DNA from: Knoellia sinensis KCTC 19936
GTDB lineage: Bacteria; Actinomycetota; Actinomycetes; Actinomycetales; Dermatophilaceae
DNA length: 64,000 nucleotides
Direction of reading: 5' to 3'
NCBI RefSeq assembly: GCF_000768705.1
Contig: NZ_AVPJ01000001.1
Location: 1-64,000 of the forward strand
Position 1 is the first letter of the stretch, and every line of letters starts with the position of its first letter. Of the stretch, positions 56,536 to 64,000 are shown in pieces. Under the pieces are notes generated by a model. That model worked only from the letters and a program-made list of their open reading frames with translations. It was not told the DNA's origin and did no database searches. Both the position numbers and the translations under genes were made by a program.

Positions 56536-57725
56536 AGGGCTCCCGCCAGGGCCGCTTCGAGGTCCTCGATGAGGTCCTCGACCGACTCCAGACCGACGGA
56601 GATGCGGATCGTGCCGTCGGTGATGCCCACCGCCGCGCGAGCCTCCTGCGTCAGTCGCCGGTGCGTCGTCGTGGCCGGGTGCGTCACGAGAGACTTCGCG
56701 TCTCCGAGGTTGTTGGAGATGTCGACGAGTTGGAGGGCATTCATGACCCGGAACGCGACCTCCTTGCCGCCCTCGACCTCGAAGGTCACGACAGTCCCGC
56801 CACCACTCATCTGACGCTTCGCGAGCTCGTGCTGCGGGTGGCTCTCGAGCATCGGGAAGACCACCCTGGCAATGCCCTCGCGGGCCTCCAGGTGTCGCGC
56901 GATGGTCAGGGCGTTGTCGGCCATCTGACGAACGCGCAGGGCCATCGTCTCGAGCCCCTTGGTGAGAACCCATGCGTTGAACGGGGACATCGACGGGCCC
57001 GTGTGCCGCATCAGGTTCTTGACCGGGCCGTTGATGAAGTCGGCGGTCCCGAGCACCGCCCCGCCGAGCACCCGCCCCTGCCCGTCGATGTGCTTGGTGG
57101 CGGAGTAGACGACGATGTCCGCGCCGTGGTCGAGCGGGCGCGAGAACACCGGGGTCCCGAAGACGTTGTCGACGACGACCTTCGCACCGGCTGCATGGGC
57201 CAGTCGTGACACGGCCTCGATGTCGACGAGTTCCTGCATCGGGTTGCTCGGCGTCTCGAAGAACACGGCCGCGGCCGGCTCGGACAGCGCCGCTTCCCAC
57301 TGCGCGAGGTCAGGTCCGTCGACGAACACCGCCTCGACGCCGAACCTCGGGAGAAGCTCGTCGATGATGACGAAGCAGGAGCCGAACAGCGCGCGTGACG
57401 ACACGATCCGGTCGCCTTCGCCGCAGAGCGCAGCCAGGGCGACCCACACGGCCGCCATGCCCGATGCGGTGGCAAAGCAGGCCTCGGCGCCTTCGAGCAG
57501 GCGGAGCCGTTCCTCGAAGGTGCTCACGGTGGGGTTGCCATAGCGGCTGTAGATGAACTTCTCGACCTCGTCCTTGAAGGCTGCCTCAGCCTGCTCGGCG
57601 GACTCGTAGACGAAGCCCGAGGTGAGGAACATGGCCTCGCTTGTCTCGTCAAAACCGGTGCGCGACAACCCTCCTCGCACGGCGAGAGTCTCGGGGCGGA
57701 AGGAGCGACCGGCGCCCTCGCTCAC
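56526..57725 (-). CDS. metZ: O-succinylhomoserine sulfhydrylase
   Basis: PLP enzyme of direct sulfhydrylation, making homocysteine from O-succinylhomoserine (or O-acetylhomoserine) and sulfide. The 399-residue Cys/Met metabolism family protein has FIYSRYGNPTVSTFEERL, ASGMAAVWVALAALCG, VVDNVFGTPVFSRP, and the PLP lysine in VVYSATKHIDGQGRVLGG. GTG 57725 starts 1 nt after the rhodanese stop; the longer frame above it belongs to that gene. O-acetyl substrate preference cannot be excluded. Confidence 0.92.
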   Translation of the reverse strand: MSEGAGRSFRPETLAVRGGLSRTGFDETSEAMFLTSGFVYESAEQAEAAFKDEVEKFIYSRYGNPTVSTFEERLRLLEGAEACFATASGMAAVWVALAALCGEGDRIVSSRALFGSCFVIIDELLPRFGVEAVFVDGPDLAQWEAALSEPAAAVFFETPSNPMQELVDIEAVSRLAHAAGAKVVVDNVFGTPVFSRPLDHGADIVVYSATKHIDGQGRVLGGAVLGTADFINGPVKNLMRHTGPSMSPFNAWVLTKGLETMALRVRQMADNALTIARHLEAREGIARVVFPMLESHPQHELAKRQMSGGGTVVTFEVEGGKEVAFRVMNALQLVDISNNLGDAKSLVTHPATTTHRRLTQEARAAVGITDGTIRISVGLESVEDLIEDLEAALAGALQA

Positions 57726-57726
57726 G

Positions 57727-58137
57727 TCAGCCCTGCTTCCACGGGAGGCCGGCGACCTTCCAGCCGGCCACGTTTCGGTGTCCGGCTGCGTCGTGGGGCC
57801 CTTCGAAACCTTCGAGGACGTTGTATGCCGGTCCGAGACCCGCAGCCGTCGCGGCTTCGGCTGCAGCGATCGACCTGACGCCGGAGCGGCAGATGAAGTA
57901 GAGCGGCGTTCCCTCCCCGACGCCCGCGGCGCGTAGGTCCTGGACAAAGTGCTCGTTGATGGCTCCGTCCGGGTAGCGCTGCCACTCAATGAGAACCGGC
58001 TGGTGCTGGTCATCAACGAGCGGGATGCCCACGTAGGACCACTCGGCGCGAGTCCGGACGTCGACGAGAACGGCGTCCTGGGAGGAGGCCACCGCGGCAT
58101 GCGCCTCAGTGGGGCTGACGTCACCGGCGTAGGTCAT
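57727..58137 (-). CDS. Rhodanese-like sulfurtransferase
   Basis: A 136-residue single-domain rhodanese. The active-site loop is FICRSGVRSIAAAE with the persulfide Cys, and the N-terminal strand is AVLVDVRTRAEWSYVGIP. It lies directly upstream of metZ, 1 nt between genes, so it may hand sulfur to, or protect, the sulfhydrylation step. ATG 58137 lies 6 nt after TAGGCT (58149-58144), again a leaderless pattern. Confidence 0.9.
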   Translation of the reverse strand: MTYAGDVSPTEAHAAVASSQDAVLVDVRTRAEWSYVGIPLVDDQHQPVLIEWQRYPDGAINEHFVQDLRAAGVGEGTPLYFICRSGVRSIAAAEAATAAGLGPAYNVLEGFEGPHDAAGHRNVAGWKVAGLPWKQG

Positions 58138-58236
58138 GCGGCCAGCCTAGAAGGGCGCCACCCCGCGGGAGGTGGTGGTTCAGGGACCGGACTCGCAAGC
58201 GCCGAGAGGGGACCGGACGTCGGCGGATCACCGACG

Positions 58237-58650
58237 TCACGGTGCTGTGAGCGTCTCCGCGGTGCCGGGACCGAAATAGATGATCGCGTGGGCCCCACTC
58301 GCTCTCAGGGCTCGCCCGACCTCGAGGCGCTCGCCGAAGGAGCACGGGATGGTCACCAGCGCCTCACCTGCCTTGAGCCCCTCCTCGTGCACGAGCAGCA
58401 TGTTCTGGTCGTAGCCAAGCTGCTGGAAGAAGCGCACCAACCGCGATCGGAAACCGTGCTCCTCGCCTGTGCGGTCAAAAATCCGGACTCCCTCGTCGCC
58501 CTGCAGGACCTGAACGGCGGTCGGGTCCACGAGACCCTCGGGAAGTTCCGCGAGCACCGCTGTGATGGAGGTCGGGTCGGGCAGCAGCGCCGAGACCTCG
58601 TTCACCGGCCGGTGACGGAACACGTCGACGTTGATGTGGGGACCGGTCAT
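58237..58650 (-). CDS. Conserved hypothetical protein
   Basis: A 137-residue protein starting MTGPHINVDVFRHRPVNEVS. GGAGG lies 5 nt before ATG 58650. The sequence is mixed alpha/beta with VQVLQGDEGVRIFDRTGEEH, FRSRLVRFFQQLGYDQNMLL and GRALRASGAHAIIYFGPGTA, with no membrane segment or catalytic motif. The tail after GAHAIIYFG resembles the final strand-loop of stress-related phosphate or nucleotide binders, but that is a guess. Function unknown. Confidence 0.6.
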   Translation of the reverse strand: MTGPHINVDVFRHRPVNEVSALLPDPTSITAVLAELPEGLVDPTAVQVLQGDEGVRIFDRTGEEHGFRSRLVRFFQQLGYDQNMLLVHEEGLKAGEALVTIPCSFGERLEVGRALRASGAHAIIYFGPGTAETLTAP

Positions 58651-58713
58651 GGCTGCCTCCGCTCGTCGGGCTGCATCCCCCACGCTAGTGGGGAGAACCG
58701 TGGTCCGCTTCGG

Positions 58714-59451
58714 TCAGAGACCGGACTCCGGTGTGCGCACCAGGATGCGTCGGCACTCCTCGTGGCGGAGCACCTCGTCCTCGGGGGCGTCCTTGATGGT
58801 GCGCAGTTCGACCGGGTTGAGCTCGAGTTGGCAGCCGCCACAGCGTCGCTGTCGCAGGGCTGCAGCACCGGTGACGCTGGTGGCACGGATCTTGTCGTAG
58901 AGCGCCACGAGGTCCGCGCCGACATCAGCCACGAGGTCGTCCCGAGGGGCCTCGATCTGGGCGGCCTCGGCATCGAGCTCGGCCAGTCGCTCGTCACGGG
59001 CAGTCTCCAGCGCCGTGAGGCGATCGGTCAGTTCGCCTCGCCCGCGCTCCAGTTCGGACACGTCGGACTGGATGGCCTCGGCGCGCTCCATGATCTCGAG
59101 CTCGACGTCCTCGAGTTCGGCCTGGCGCCGACCGAGCGACTCGAGCTCATGCTGGATGGCCGTGAGGTCCTTGGCCGTGCCCACCCCGGAGTCGAGGCGC
59201 TCCTGGTCACGGGTCGCCCGTGCGCGGACCTGCTGGACATCCGCGTCGGCCTTCGTCACCTCGCGCTGCACGTCGCCAAGTTCCGTGCGCGAGCGCACGA
59301 GCTGGTCGTCGAGGAGTCGGGCCTTGCCCTCGAGGTCGGCGATCTCGGCGTGCTGCGGGAGGTTCTTGCGCGCGTGCGCGATCTGCGACAGGCGCGTGTC
59401 GAGGGCCTGGAGGTCGAGCAGCTTGGCTTGACGCGCTGGGTCGGCTTTCAC
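58714..59451 (-). CDS. Coiled-coil protein with a C-terminal zinc ribbon (C4 type)
   Basis: A 245-residue protein. Residues 1-170 form long coiled coils (VKADPARQAKLLDLQALDTR onward), and residues 195-235 hold a zinc ribbon with RRCGGCQLELNP and HEECRRILV (CxxC-Nx-HxxC type). This is the zf-RING_7/DUF164 family found beside Nif3 genes across bacteria; a nucleic-acid or regulatory role is assumed. The start GTG 59451 overlaps the Nif3 stop as GTGA. RNase HI, often next in the order, is absent. Confidence 0.85.
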   Translation of the reverse strand: MKADPARQAKLLDLQALDTRLSQIAHARKNLPQHAEIADLEGKARLLDDQLVRSRTELGDVQREVTKADADVQQVRARATRDQERLDSGVGTAKDLTAIQHELESLGRRQAELEDVELEIMERAEAIQSDVSELERGRGELTDRLTALETARDERLAELDAEAAQIEAPRDDLVADVGADLVALYDKIRATSVTGAAALRQRRCGGCQLELNPVELRTIKDAPEDEVLRHEECRRILVRTPESGL

Positions 59452-60275
59452 GGCATACCTCCGAGGTTCTCTGCCCCGACCGTAAACGTCCACGGGTCGG
59501 TGCGCACTGTGCTGATGTCGATGTCCACCCTAAGCGCTCGCCCGAGCTCCTCCCGCACGCTCGGCAACCACACGGCCTCGCTCGACCAGTGGCCGGCGTC
59601 GATCAGGTAGGGCGCGTCGCCGCGCGCTTCCTCGCGCGCCTCGAGCGCGGGGTGGTGGCGCAAGTCGGCGGTGACGTAGACGTCAGCACCGGAGGCACGA
59701 ACTGCGGCGAACTGGTCGTCCCCCGCTCCCCCGAGCACCGCCACCGTCTGGACGGGAGCATCGGCAGGGCCCGCGACCCGCAGGCCGACAGCGGACGCCG
59801 GCAAGGCGGCATACAGGGCGGTGGCGAAGGCGCCCAGCGTCGTCGGTGAGCCGAGGCGACCCACGCGACCCAAGGGTTGGTCCTCGACCAGGGAGAGCGG
59901 CACCGTGTCCGTCAGCCCTGCGGCGGTGGCGAGTGCCTCGCACACTCCAGCAGCCGCGACGTCGGCGTTGGTGTGCGCAACGTAAAGCGCGATGTCGCCC
60001 ACGATGAGTCCCGTGACGCTCGCACCCTTGGCGCTCGTCGTGGCGACGGAGTGGACGCCACGCATCAGGAGCGGGTGATGCGTGATGAGCAGGTCGGCAT
60101 GCTTCCCCCGAGCCTCCTCGATCACTGCCAACGTCGGATCGACCGCGAGCAGGATCCGCTCCACCGGCTGATCCGGGTCTCCCGTGACGAGACCGACCTG
60201 ATCCCACGACTGGGCACTGGTGGGCGGATAGAGACGCTCGAGGACGTCCACAACGTCCCGAAGGGTGGGGGTCAC
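59448..60275 (-). CDS. Nif3-like dinuclear metal-centre protein
   Basis: A 275-residue NIF3/DUF34 family protein that forms a hexameric toroid with a two-metal site. TLRDVVDVLERLYPPTSAQS at the N-terminus, LLITHHPLLMRG with two ligand His, ALYVAHTNADVA (His and Asp) and YLIDAGHWSSEAVWL fit the family. The enzyme activity is not settled. GTG 60275 is only 2 bp from the 3' end of the tRNA-Val gene upstream, and the open frame above it is the tRNA, so the message is likely produced from, or processed off, the tRNA transcript and may be leaderless. Confidence 0.88.
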   Translation of the reverse strand: MTPTLRDVVDVLERLYPPTSAQSWDQVGLVTGDPDQPVERILLAVDPTLAVIEEARGKHADLLITHHPLLMRGVHSVATTSAKGASVTGLIVGDIALYVAHTNADVAAAGVCEALATAAGLTDTVPLSLVEDQPLGRVGRLGSPTTLGAFATALYAALPASAVGLRVAGPADAPVQTVAVLGGAGDDQFAAVRASGADVYVTADLRHHPALEAREEARGDAPYLIDAGHWSSEAVWLPSVREELGRALRVDIDISTVRTDPWTFTVGAENLGGMP

Positions 60276-60276
60276 G

Positions 60277-60349
60277 TGGGCCCGGCCGGCCTCGAACCGA
60301 CGACACCCGCGGTGTAAACGCGGTGCTCTACCAACTGAGCTACAGGCCC
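60277..60349 (-). tRNA. tRNA-Val (anticodon TAC)
   Basis: A 73-nt cloverleaf on the minus strand. The acceptor is GGGCCTG with CGGGCCC plus discriminator A, the D arm GCTCAGTTGGTAGAGC, the anticodon stem CCGCG/CGCGG with loop TTTACAC (anticodon TAC, reading GUA/GUG), and the T arm GTCGG-TTCGAGG-CCGGC. The 3' CCA is not encoded. It is followed 1 nt later by a GTG start codon. Confidence 0.95.
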
Positions 60350-60444
60350 TGGACGTTGCCGCCCCAACCGTGGGGCAACGTGTCCGCCGGGCCATTGTGC
60401 CAGTGCGCGTGTGAGCTCCTGCGCGGCCGTGTGAGGATTCGGCC

Positions 60445-61413
60445 ATGCGGGTACTCGTGGTCGGCGCCGGCGCAGTGGGCCAGGTGATCGGATACCACCT
60501 GCGAGCCGCCGGCGCCGAGGTGACCTTCTTCGTCCGCCCGCGCCACGTTGACGAGGTCCGTCAAGGCTTCACCCTGTTTCCCTTGCACGTCCACTGGCCC
60601 CGAGGCACGGTCGATGCCGTGGCGCTGAGCGACTTCTCGGTGGTCAGCCGCCCCGAAGACGTTCTCGCGGAGGACTTCGATCAGGTCTATCTCGCGATCC
60701 CCTCGACCGGCCTCGGGGGCGCGTGGCTCGGTGAGCTCCTGCGCGCCACGGGCGAGGCCACCGTGGTCGTCTTTCCGACCGGTCCGGAGGACGTCGCGAC
60801 CGTGCGAGCCGCGGGTCTGCCGGAGAGCCGCACGGTCGAGGGAATGCTGTCCCTCGTGAGCTACACGGCCCCGATGCCCGGCGAGACCCGCTTTGCCCGG
60901 GAGGGCATGGCGTTCTGGTTTCCGCCACTGGCGCCGAGCCTGCTGTCAGGGCCGGCCGACCGGGCGCACGCCATCGCCACCACTCTCCAGCGCGGCGGCA
61001 TGCCGGCCAAGCGCCTTCGTGATCTGGCTCGCGTGCGCGCCTACCCGATCGCGGTGTCGTCCGTGTGGCTGCTCGCACTGGAGTCGGTCGACTGGAGCTT
61101 CCGTGAACTCTTCACAGGGCCCGCCTGCGAGCTGGCTTCCCGAGGAGTGGTGGAGGCCACCGCAGTGCTCTCCGCGGAGGGTCTACGACCGCGCTTCCCC
61201 CTCCGGGCCATGGGTCACCCTGGCGCGTTGCGCGCCCTCGTTGTGGTGGCCACGCGGATCGTCCCGTTCCCGCTCGAGACCTACGTGCGCCAGCACTTCA
61301 CCAAGGTCGGTGACCAGACCAGGGGCACGATCAGGGCCATTGCTGCGCGCGGGCGGGACGCGGGCCTGAGCGTCGAGACGCTGGAGCAGCTCGCGGACGA
61401 TTCCGCCACATGA
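60445..61413 (+). CDS. Ketopantoate reductase-like (PanE/ApbA family) protein
   Basis: A 322-residue NAD(P)-binding protein. The start MRVLVVGAGAVGQVIGYHLR carries the GxGxxG Rossmann motif, and LAIPSTGLGGAWLGELL and VFPTGPEDVATV follow. The C-terminal helical domain (about residues 185-315) is less conserved, and the catalytic Lys of PanE (usually in a KLxxN motif) is replaced by a segment with AKRLRDLARVRAYPIAVSS, so pantothenate synthesis is not certain; another 6-phosphogluconate-dehydrogenase-like reductase is possible. Confidence 0.72.
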   Translation: MRVLVVGAGAVGQVIGYHLRAAGAEVTFFVRPRHVDEVRQGFTLFPLHVHWPRGTVDAVALSDFSVVSRPEDVLAEDFDQVYLAIPSTGLGGAWLGELLRATGEATVVVFPTGPEDVATVRAAGLPESRTVEGMLSLVSYTAPMPGETRFAREGMAFWFPPLAPSLLSGPADRAHAIATTLQRGGMPAKRLRDLARVRAYPIAVSSVWLLALESVDWSFRELFTGPACELASRGVVEATAVLSAEGLRPRFPLRAMGHPGALRALVVVATRIVPFPLETYVRQHFTKVGDQTRGTIRAIAARGRDAGLSVETLEQLADDSAT

Positions 61414-61480
61414 TCGAAGGAGTCGGCGAAGCCATCACCGATGCCTCGCCCGCGGCCTTCATCAAAACGACCGCGACGAG

Positions 61481-61978
61481 TCAGGCACGGGCGAGCGCTG
61501 CGTGATAGCCGCTGAAGTCACGCCGCTCGCCGATGCCCGTCACGAGCGACCAGCGGATGACACCGTCGGGGTCGATGAGAAATGTGCCGCGTCGCGCGAC
61601 TCCGGCCTGTTCGTCGAAGACGCCGTAGGCCCGGGCGACGTCACCATGGGGCCAGAAGTCGGACAGCAGCGGGAAGAAGTATCCGTCGCGGTCGGCATAG
61701 GCCCGGAGGGAAAACATCGCGTCACAGGAAATCGTGAGGACCTGGACGTCCTCAGAGACGAAACTCCCGAGGTCGTCTCGAATCTCGGTGAGCTCGCCAG
61801 TGCAGATGCCGGAGAAGGCCCACGGGTAGAACACGAGAAGGACATGACGACGGCCAAGGTGCTCGCTCAGCGAGACGTCCTGGCCGTTCTGGTCACGCAG
61901 CGTGAACGCCGGCGCCTTCTCCCCCACGGCAAGCGCACCCCGAACCACAGGGTCCACGTTCTCCGTTGCCTTGGTCAT
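61481..61978 (-). CDS. ahpE: AhpE-type peroxiredoxin
   Basis: A 165-residue thioredoxin-fold peroxidase. FYPWAFSGICTGELTEIRDD carries the peroxidatic Cys, as in mycobacterial AhpE, which uses one catalytic Cys. FPLLSDFWPHGDVARAYGVF and GVARRGTFLIDPDGVIRW match the same type. ATG 61978 lies 6 nt after CAGACT (61990-61985), another leaderless pattern. It is next to a DUF3052 gene, as in Mycobacterium. Confidence 0.92.
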   Translation of the reverse strand: MTKATENVDPVVRGALAVGEKAPAFTLRDQNGQDVSLSEHLGRRHVLLVFYPWAFSGICTGELTEIRDDLGSFVSEDVQVLTISCDAMFSLRAYADRDGYFFPLLSDFWPHGDVARAYGVFDEQAGVARRGTFLIDPDGVIRWSLVTGIGERRDFSGYHAALARA

Positions 61979-62003
61979 GCCTGCAGTCTGCCGCAGGGCT
62001 CTG

Positions 62004-62444
62004 TCAGCGCCGACCCTTGGGGGTCACGAGCTTGGTCGCCCGCCAGCTCGGGGACGCGTTGAAGGCTCCAGCCGTGTGCAGCCCAGCGGTGCCCGAGGCC
62101 TCGTCGATCTCCGCCGGATCGACCGCGCCCGCGTCCCGGTCCTTGGGGGTGAGCGCAACGACGAAACCACCCTCTTCGACGACACCGACGAGGTTGATCA
62201 GAGCATCGGTGAGGTCGCCGTCGTCGGCCCGCCACCAGAAGACGACGGCATCTGTCTCGCCCGTGTAGTCCTCGTCCTCCAGTTCCGAGCCGATGAGATC
62301 CTCGACCGCGAACCGGAAGTCGTTGTCCACGTCCTCGTCCCAGCCGAACTCCTGCACGATCTGCTCGGCGGCGAACCCGAGGCGCTCGACGGTTCCGGAG
62401 CCGTCAGACCCCGAGTCGGCGGACGGTGGGGCGGGGGTGTTCAC
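62004..62444 (-). CDS. DUF3052-family protein
   Basis: A 146-residue acidic cytoplasmic protein (VERLGFAAEQIVQEFGWDED, AVEDLIGSELEDEDY, AVVFWWRADDGDLTDALINL, GFVVALTPKDRD). DUF3052 proteins occur beside ahpE and aceE in actinobacteria and have no known activity. The start is GTG 62444; GAGG lies a few bases upstream. It precedes ahpE on the same strand, 25 bp away. Confidence 0.85.
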   Translation of the reverse strand: MNTPAPPSADSGSDGSGTVERLGFAAEQIVQEFGWDEDVDNDFRFAVEDLIGSELEDEDYTGETDAVVFWWRADDGDLTDALINLVGVVEEGGFVVALTPKDRDAGAVDPAEIDEASGTAGLHTAGAFNASPSWRATKLVTPKGRR

Positions 62445-62451
62445 GGTAGGG

Positions 62452-64000
62452 CTACCTCTCGTCGGTGATGTCTGGGGGCACTAGTTGACTAGGAATATCG
62501 TCCGCTGTGCAACCGCTTCGCGCTATTTGGCGTGCATCGCGGGCTCGGCCCGACTCGTCGCGCAGCAACTCGGTCGCCGTCCCGACCTCGAGGTGGGCGA
62601 TCGTGACGTCGACAGGGCCCGGGGTTGAGACGAGGGTGACCGTGGCCATCTCGAGCCGGCGTTCGAGAGGGCCCTGGTGCAGGGTCATCGACTGGACCCG
62701 CGCGTGGGGTATCACCGAGACGCGCCGCCACCACCGTCCAGTACGCAGCATCAGCGAATGCTCCGACGCGGCGAATCCGTTGCGTCGCCAGCTGAGCCAG
62801 TCGAAGACCTTTGCACGCGACGACACGAGCGTCCAGCCGCCCTTCTCGCCCTCGCCGAGGGCTGCCCGTCGCAGGTCGGTCTCGGACACCGCGGGGTCGA
62901 GGAGGGTGAGGACGTCGAGCGCCTGCTCGAGCGTCCCTGCAGGGAGGACCGTCGTCTCGTGGCCCTCGCTGCCCGAGGGGTCCTGTGCAATGCCGGCGAC
63001 ATTGACCTTGCAGCGCCACCAACCGAACGGACGCCACCAAAGCGGCTGAACCATCCCGATGGCCTGGATGCGGTGCAGTGGGATCGTCGTCGTCCGCTTG
63101 TCGGTGAGTCCGTGCTGGATGCGGGCGGAGGTGCCAGTGTCGGCCAACCTGAAGTTGCCGTGCTTGAGCAACTCCTGCACCCGGTTCACCGCGACACCCA
63201 GGGCCAGTGGGCCCAGTGCCGGGAGGGCGATCGCGACGCCTGTCAGCGCCTCAAGACTCGACCCGTAGGCGGCAAGAGCGACGGTTCCGGCGACCAGGGC
63301 GACCACCCCGACGAGAATCGTGCCGCCATGCAGGATCGTGGCCACGAAGAGCCTCGAATTGGGAACCCGCAACACCTCACGACCCAGGTCGATGTCCCCG
63401 TCGTCAGCGGACGACGCCAGGCCGTCTGCGCGCGCCGGTCGGGCTTCGTCCCGCCGGCCGGCCAGGACCAGAAGCTCGCGCCGGACCTCGTCGGCCCGGC
63501 CTGCGCTGAGGAAGGCCAGCTTGAGGTTGGAGTCCCCGCCGCCAGCCGACTGGACGATGACCTGGGAGAGCCCCGTGATCTGGGCGAGCAGCGGGCGGCT
63601 GATCTCGATCGCCTGAACCCTCTCGAGCGGCACCTGACGGTGCTCCCGGAAGAGCCAGCCCTTGCGGAACTCGAGCTGGCCTCCTGTCACGCGGAACTTC
63701 GAGAACCGCCATGTGAGCCAGCCGACCAGACCGATGACGGCAAACACTCCGAGGATGACTGCGGCGGTGACAAGCGAGTGCTCGAAGAGGAAACCGATTC
63801 CATTCCGCAGCCCGTCCTCTGCGGCCTCGTCGCCGGGGTCGCTTGGTCGCTCGCCTCCACCCAGCCCACGGAACAGGTCATCGACGAACTGCGTCGCGGC
63901 ATACCCGAGCATCGCGACGCCGACCACACCGCCACGGAGGACGGGCGAGAGCGGGTGGAGGTGCTGCCACTCGTGGAGCTCAAGGTCTCGACGAGCCGAC
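62452..64000 (-). CDS. PH-domain membrane protein (YdbT-like), 5' end cut by the window
   Basis: The frame is open from the window edge, reading RRDLELHEWQHLHPLSPVLR before any start codon, so the true N-terminus lies outside. At least 516 residues are seen. Membrane segments pair up (VTAAVILGVFAVIGLVGWLT and FVATILHGGTILVGVVALVA), each followed by a bacterial PH (bPH_2) domain, for example FRVTGGQLEFRKGWLFREHR-VPLERVQAIEI and FAASEHSLMLRTGRWWRRVS. A third repeat starts near RIQHGLTDKRTTTIPLHRIQ. Function unknown; such proteins may bind membrane lipids or partners. Its stop is 7 bp before the DUF3052 start. Confidence 0.82.
   Translation of the reverse strand, partial: SARRDLELHEWQHLHPLSPVLRGGVVGVAMLGYAATQFVDDLFRGLGGGERPSDPGDEAAEDGLRNGIGFLFEHSLVTAAVILGVFAVIGLVGWLTWRFSKFRVTGGQLEFRKGWLFREHRQVPLERVQAIEISRPLLAQITGLSQVIVQSAGGGDSNLKLAFLSAGRADEVRRELLVLAGRRDEARPARADGLASSADDGDIDLGREVLRVPNSRLFVATILHGGTILVGVVALVAGTVALAAYGSSLEALTGVAIALPALGPLALGVAVNRVQELLKHGNFRLADTGTSARIQHGLTDKRTTTIPLHRIQAIGMVQPLWWRPFGWWRCKVNVAGIAQDPSGSEGHETTVLPAGTLEQALDVLTLLDPAVSETDLRRAALGEGEKGGWTLVSSRAKVFDWLSWRRNGFAASEHSLMLRTGRWWRRVSVIPHARVQSMTLHQGPLERRLEMATVTLVSTPGPVDVTIAHLEVGTATELLRDESGRARDARQIARSGCTADDIPSQLVPPDITDER

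Noticed and set aside
61410-61505. 31-codon ORF overlapping the PanE-like stop (ATGA)
   Set aside because: It runs into the convergent ahpE gene, has no similarity to anything I know and looks like a by-product of the overlap.

Overview
The window is a 64 kb piece of a high-GC actinobacterial chromosome. Gene order (tyrS next to an apparent rRNA-type promoter, the argCJBDFRH cluster, pheST, infC-rpmI-rplT, hisDCB-hisH-priA, glnE-glnA2, panB, ahpE with a DUF3052 gene), PriA in place of HisA, polyphosphate glucokinase and many apparently leaderless genes point to an actinobacterium. Micrococcales, most likely Intrasporangiaceae-like, is my best guess but is not proven by the sequence. No insertion sequence, phage gene or CRISPR array was seen.

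Layout. 1-3.6 kb: two leftward rRNA-type promoters at the edge, tyrS (-), then a kinase/phosphotransferase and an adenosine-deaminase-family gene (+). 3.6-12 kb: leftward arginine operon argC-(ACT protein)-argJ-argB-argD-argF-argR-argH-mpg, almost every junction a 4-bp ATGA/GTGA overlap, with two ARG-box-like palindromes over the argC promoter. 12-19.8 kb: SDR, pheT, pheS, MFS transporter, PAS histidine kinase, TrmH-type methyltransferase. 19.9-21.5 kb: infC-rpmI-rplT with a structured leader and an ATC start for infC. 21.6-31.8 kb: a leftward glnA2-glnE-hisD-hisC-hisB-orf-hisH-priA-sseB unit. 31.9-38.7 kb: secreted M6 protease, panB, methionine aminopeptidase, ppgK, a small Cys-rich gene behind an iron-box-like promoter, an MBL-fold hydrolase and the RNase P RNA.

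38.8-54.2 kb is the accessory part: an extracellular-polysaccharide locus inserted among otherwise conserved housekeeping genes. It encodes a complete chain-length/tyrosine-kinase protein, a low-molecular-weight tyrosine phosphatase, a second kinase-like protein with a destroyed P-loop, a putative polysaccharide-lyase lipoprotein, a hexapeptide acetyltransferase, an AsnB-type amidotransferase, a WecG/TagA glycosyltransferase, a Wzx-like flippase, two GT4-type glycosyltransferases, WecB and WecC, and a Wzy-like polymerase. WecB plus WecC make UDP-ManNAc and then UDP-ManNAcA. I infer a Wzx/Wzy-dependent polymer containing ManNAcA, possibly amidated and O-acetylated, with its own lyase. No initiating phosphoglycosyltransferase is present in the window.

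54.3-64 kb: RNB-family exoribonuclease, YaaA homologue, metZ with a rhodanese, a zinc-ribbon protein, a Nif3-family protein starting 2 bp from a tRNA-Val gene, a ketopantoate-reductase-like gene, ahpE, DUF3052 and a PH-domain membrane protein cut by the window edge.

The points I rate highest are the polysaccharide locus with its active kinase and pseudokinase pair, the iron-box-controlled small Cys-rich gene, a heptamer (GGCATAC/GTATGCC) that recurs in both orientations outside the polysaccharide locus, the stand-alone ACT-domain gene inside the arginine operon, and a duplicated pheS/pheT junction that forms a 21-codon coupling ORF.
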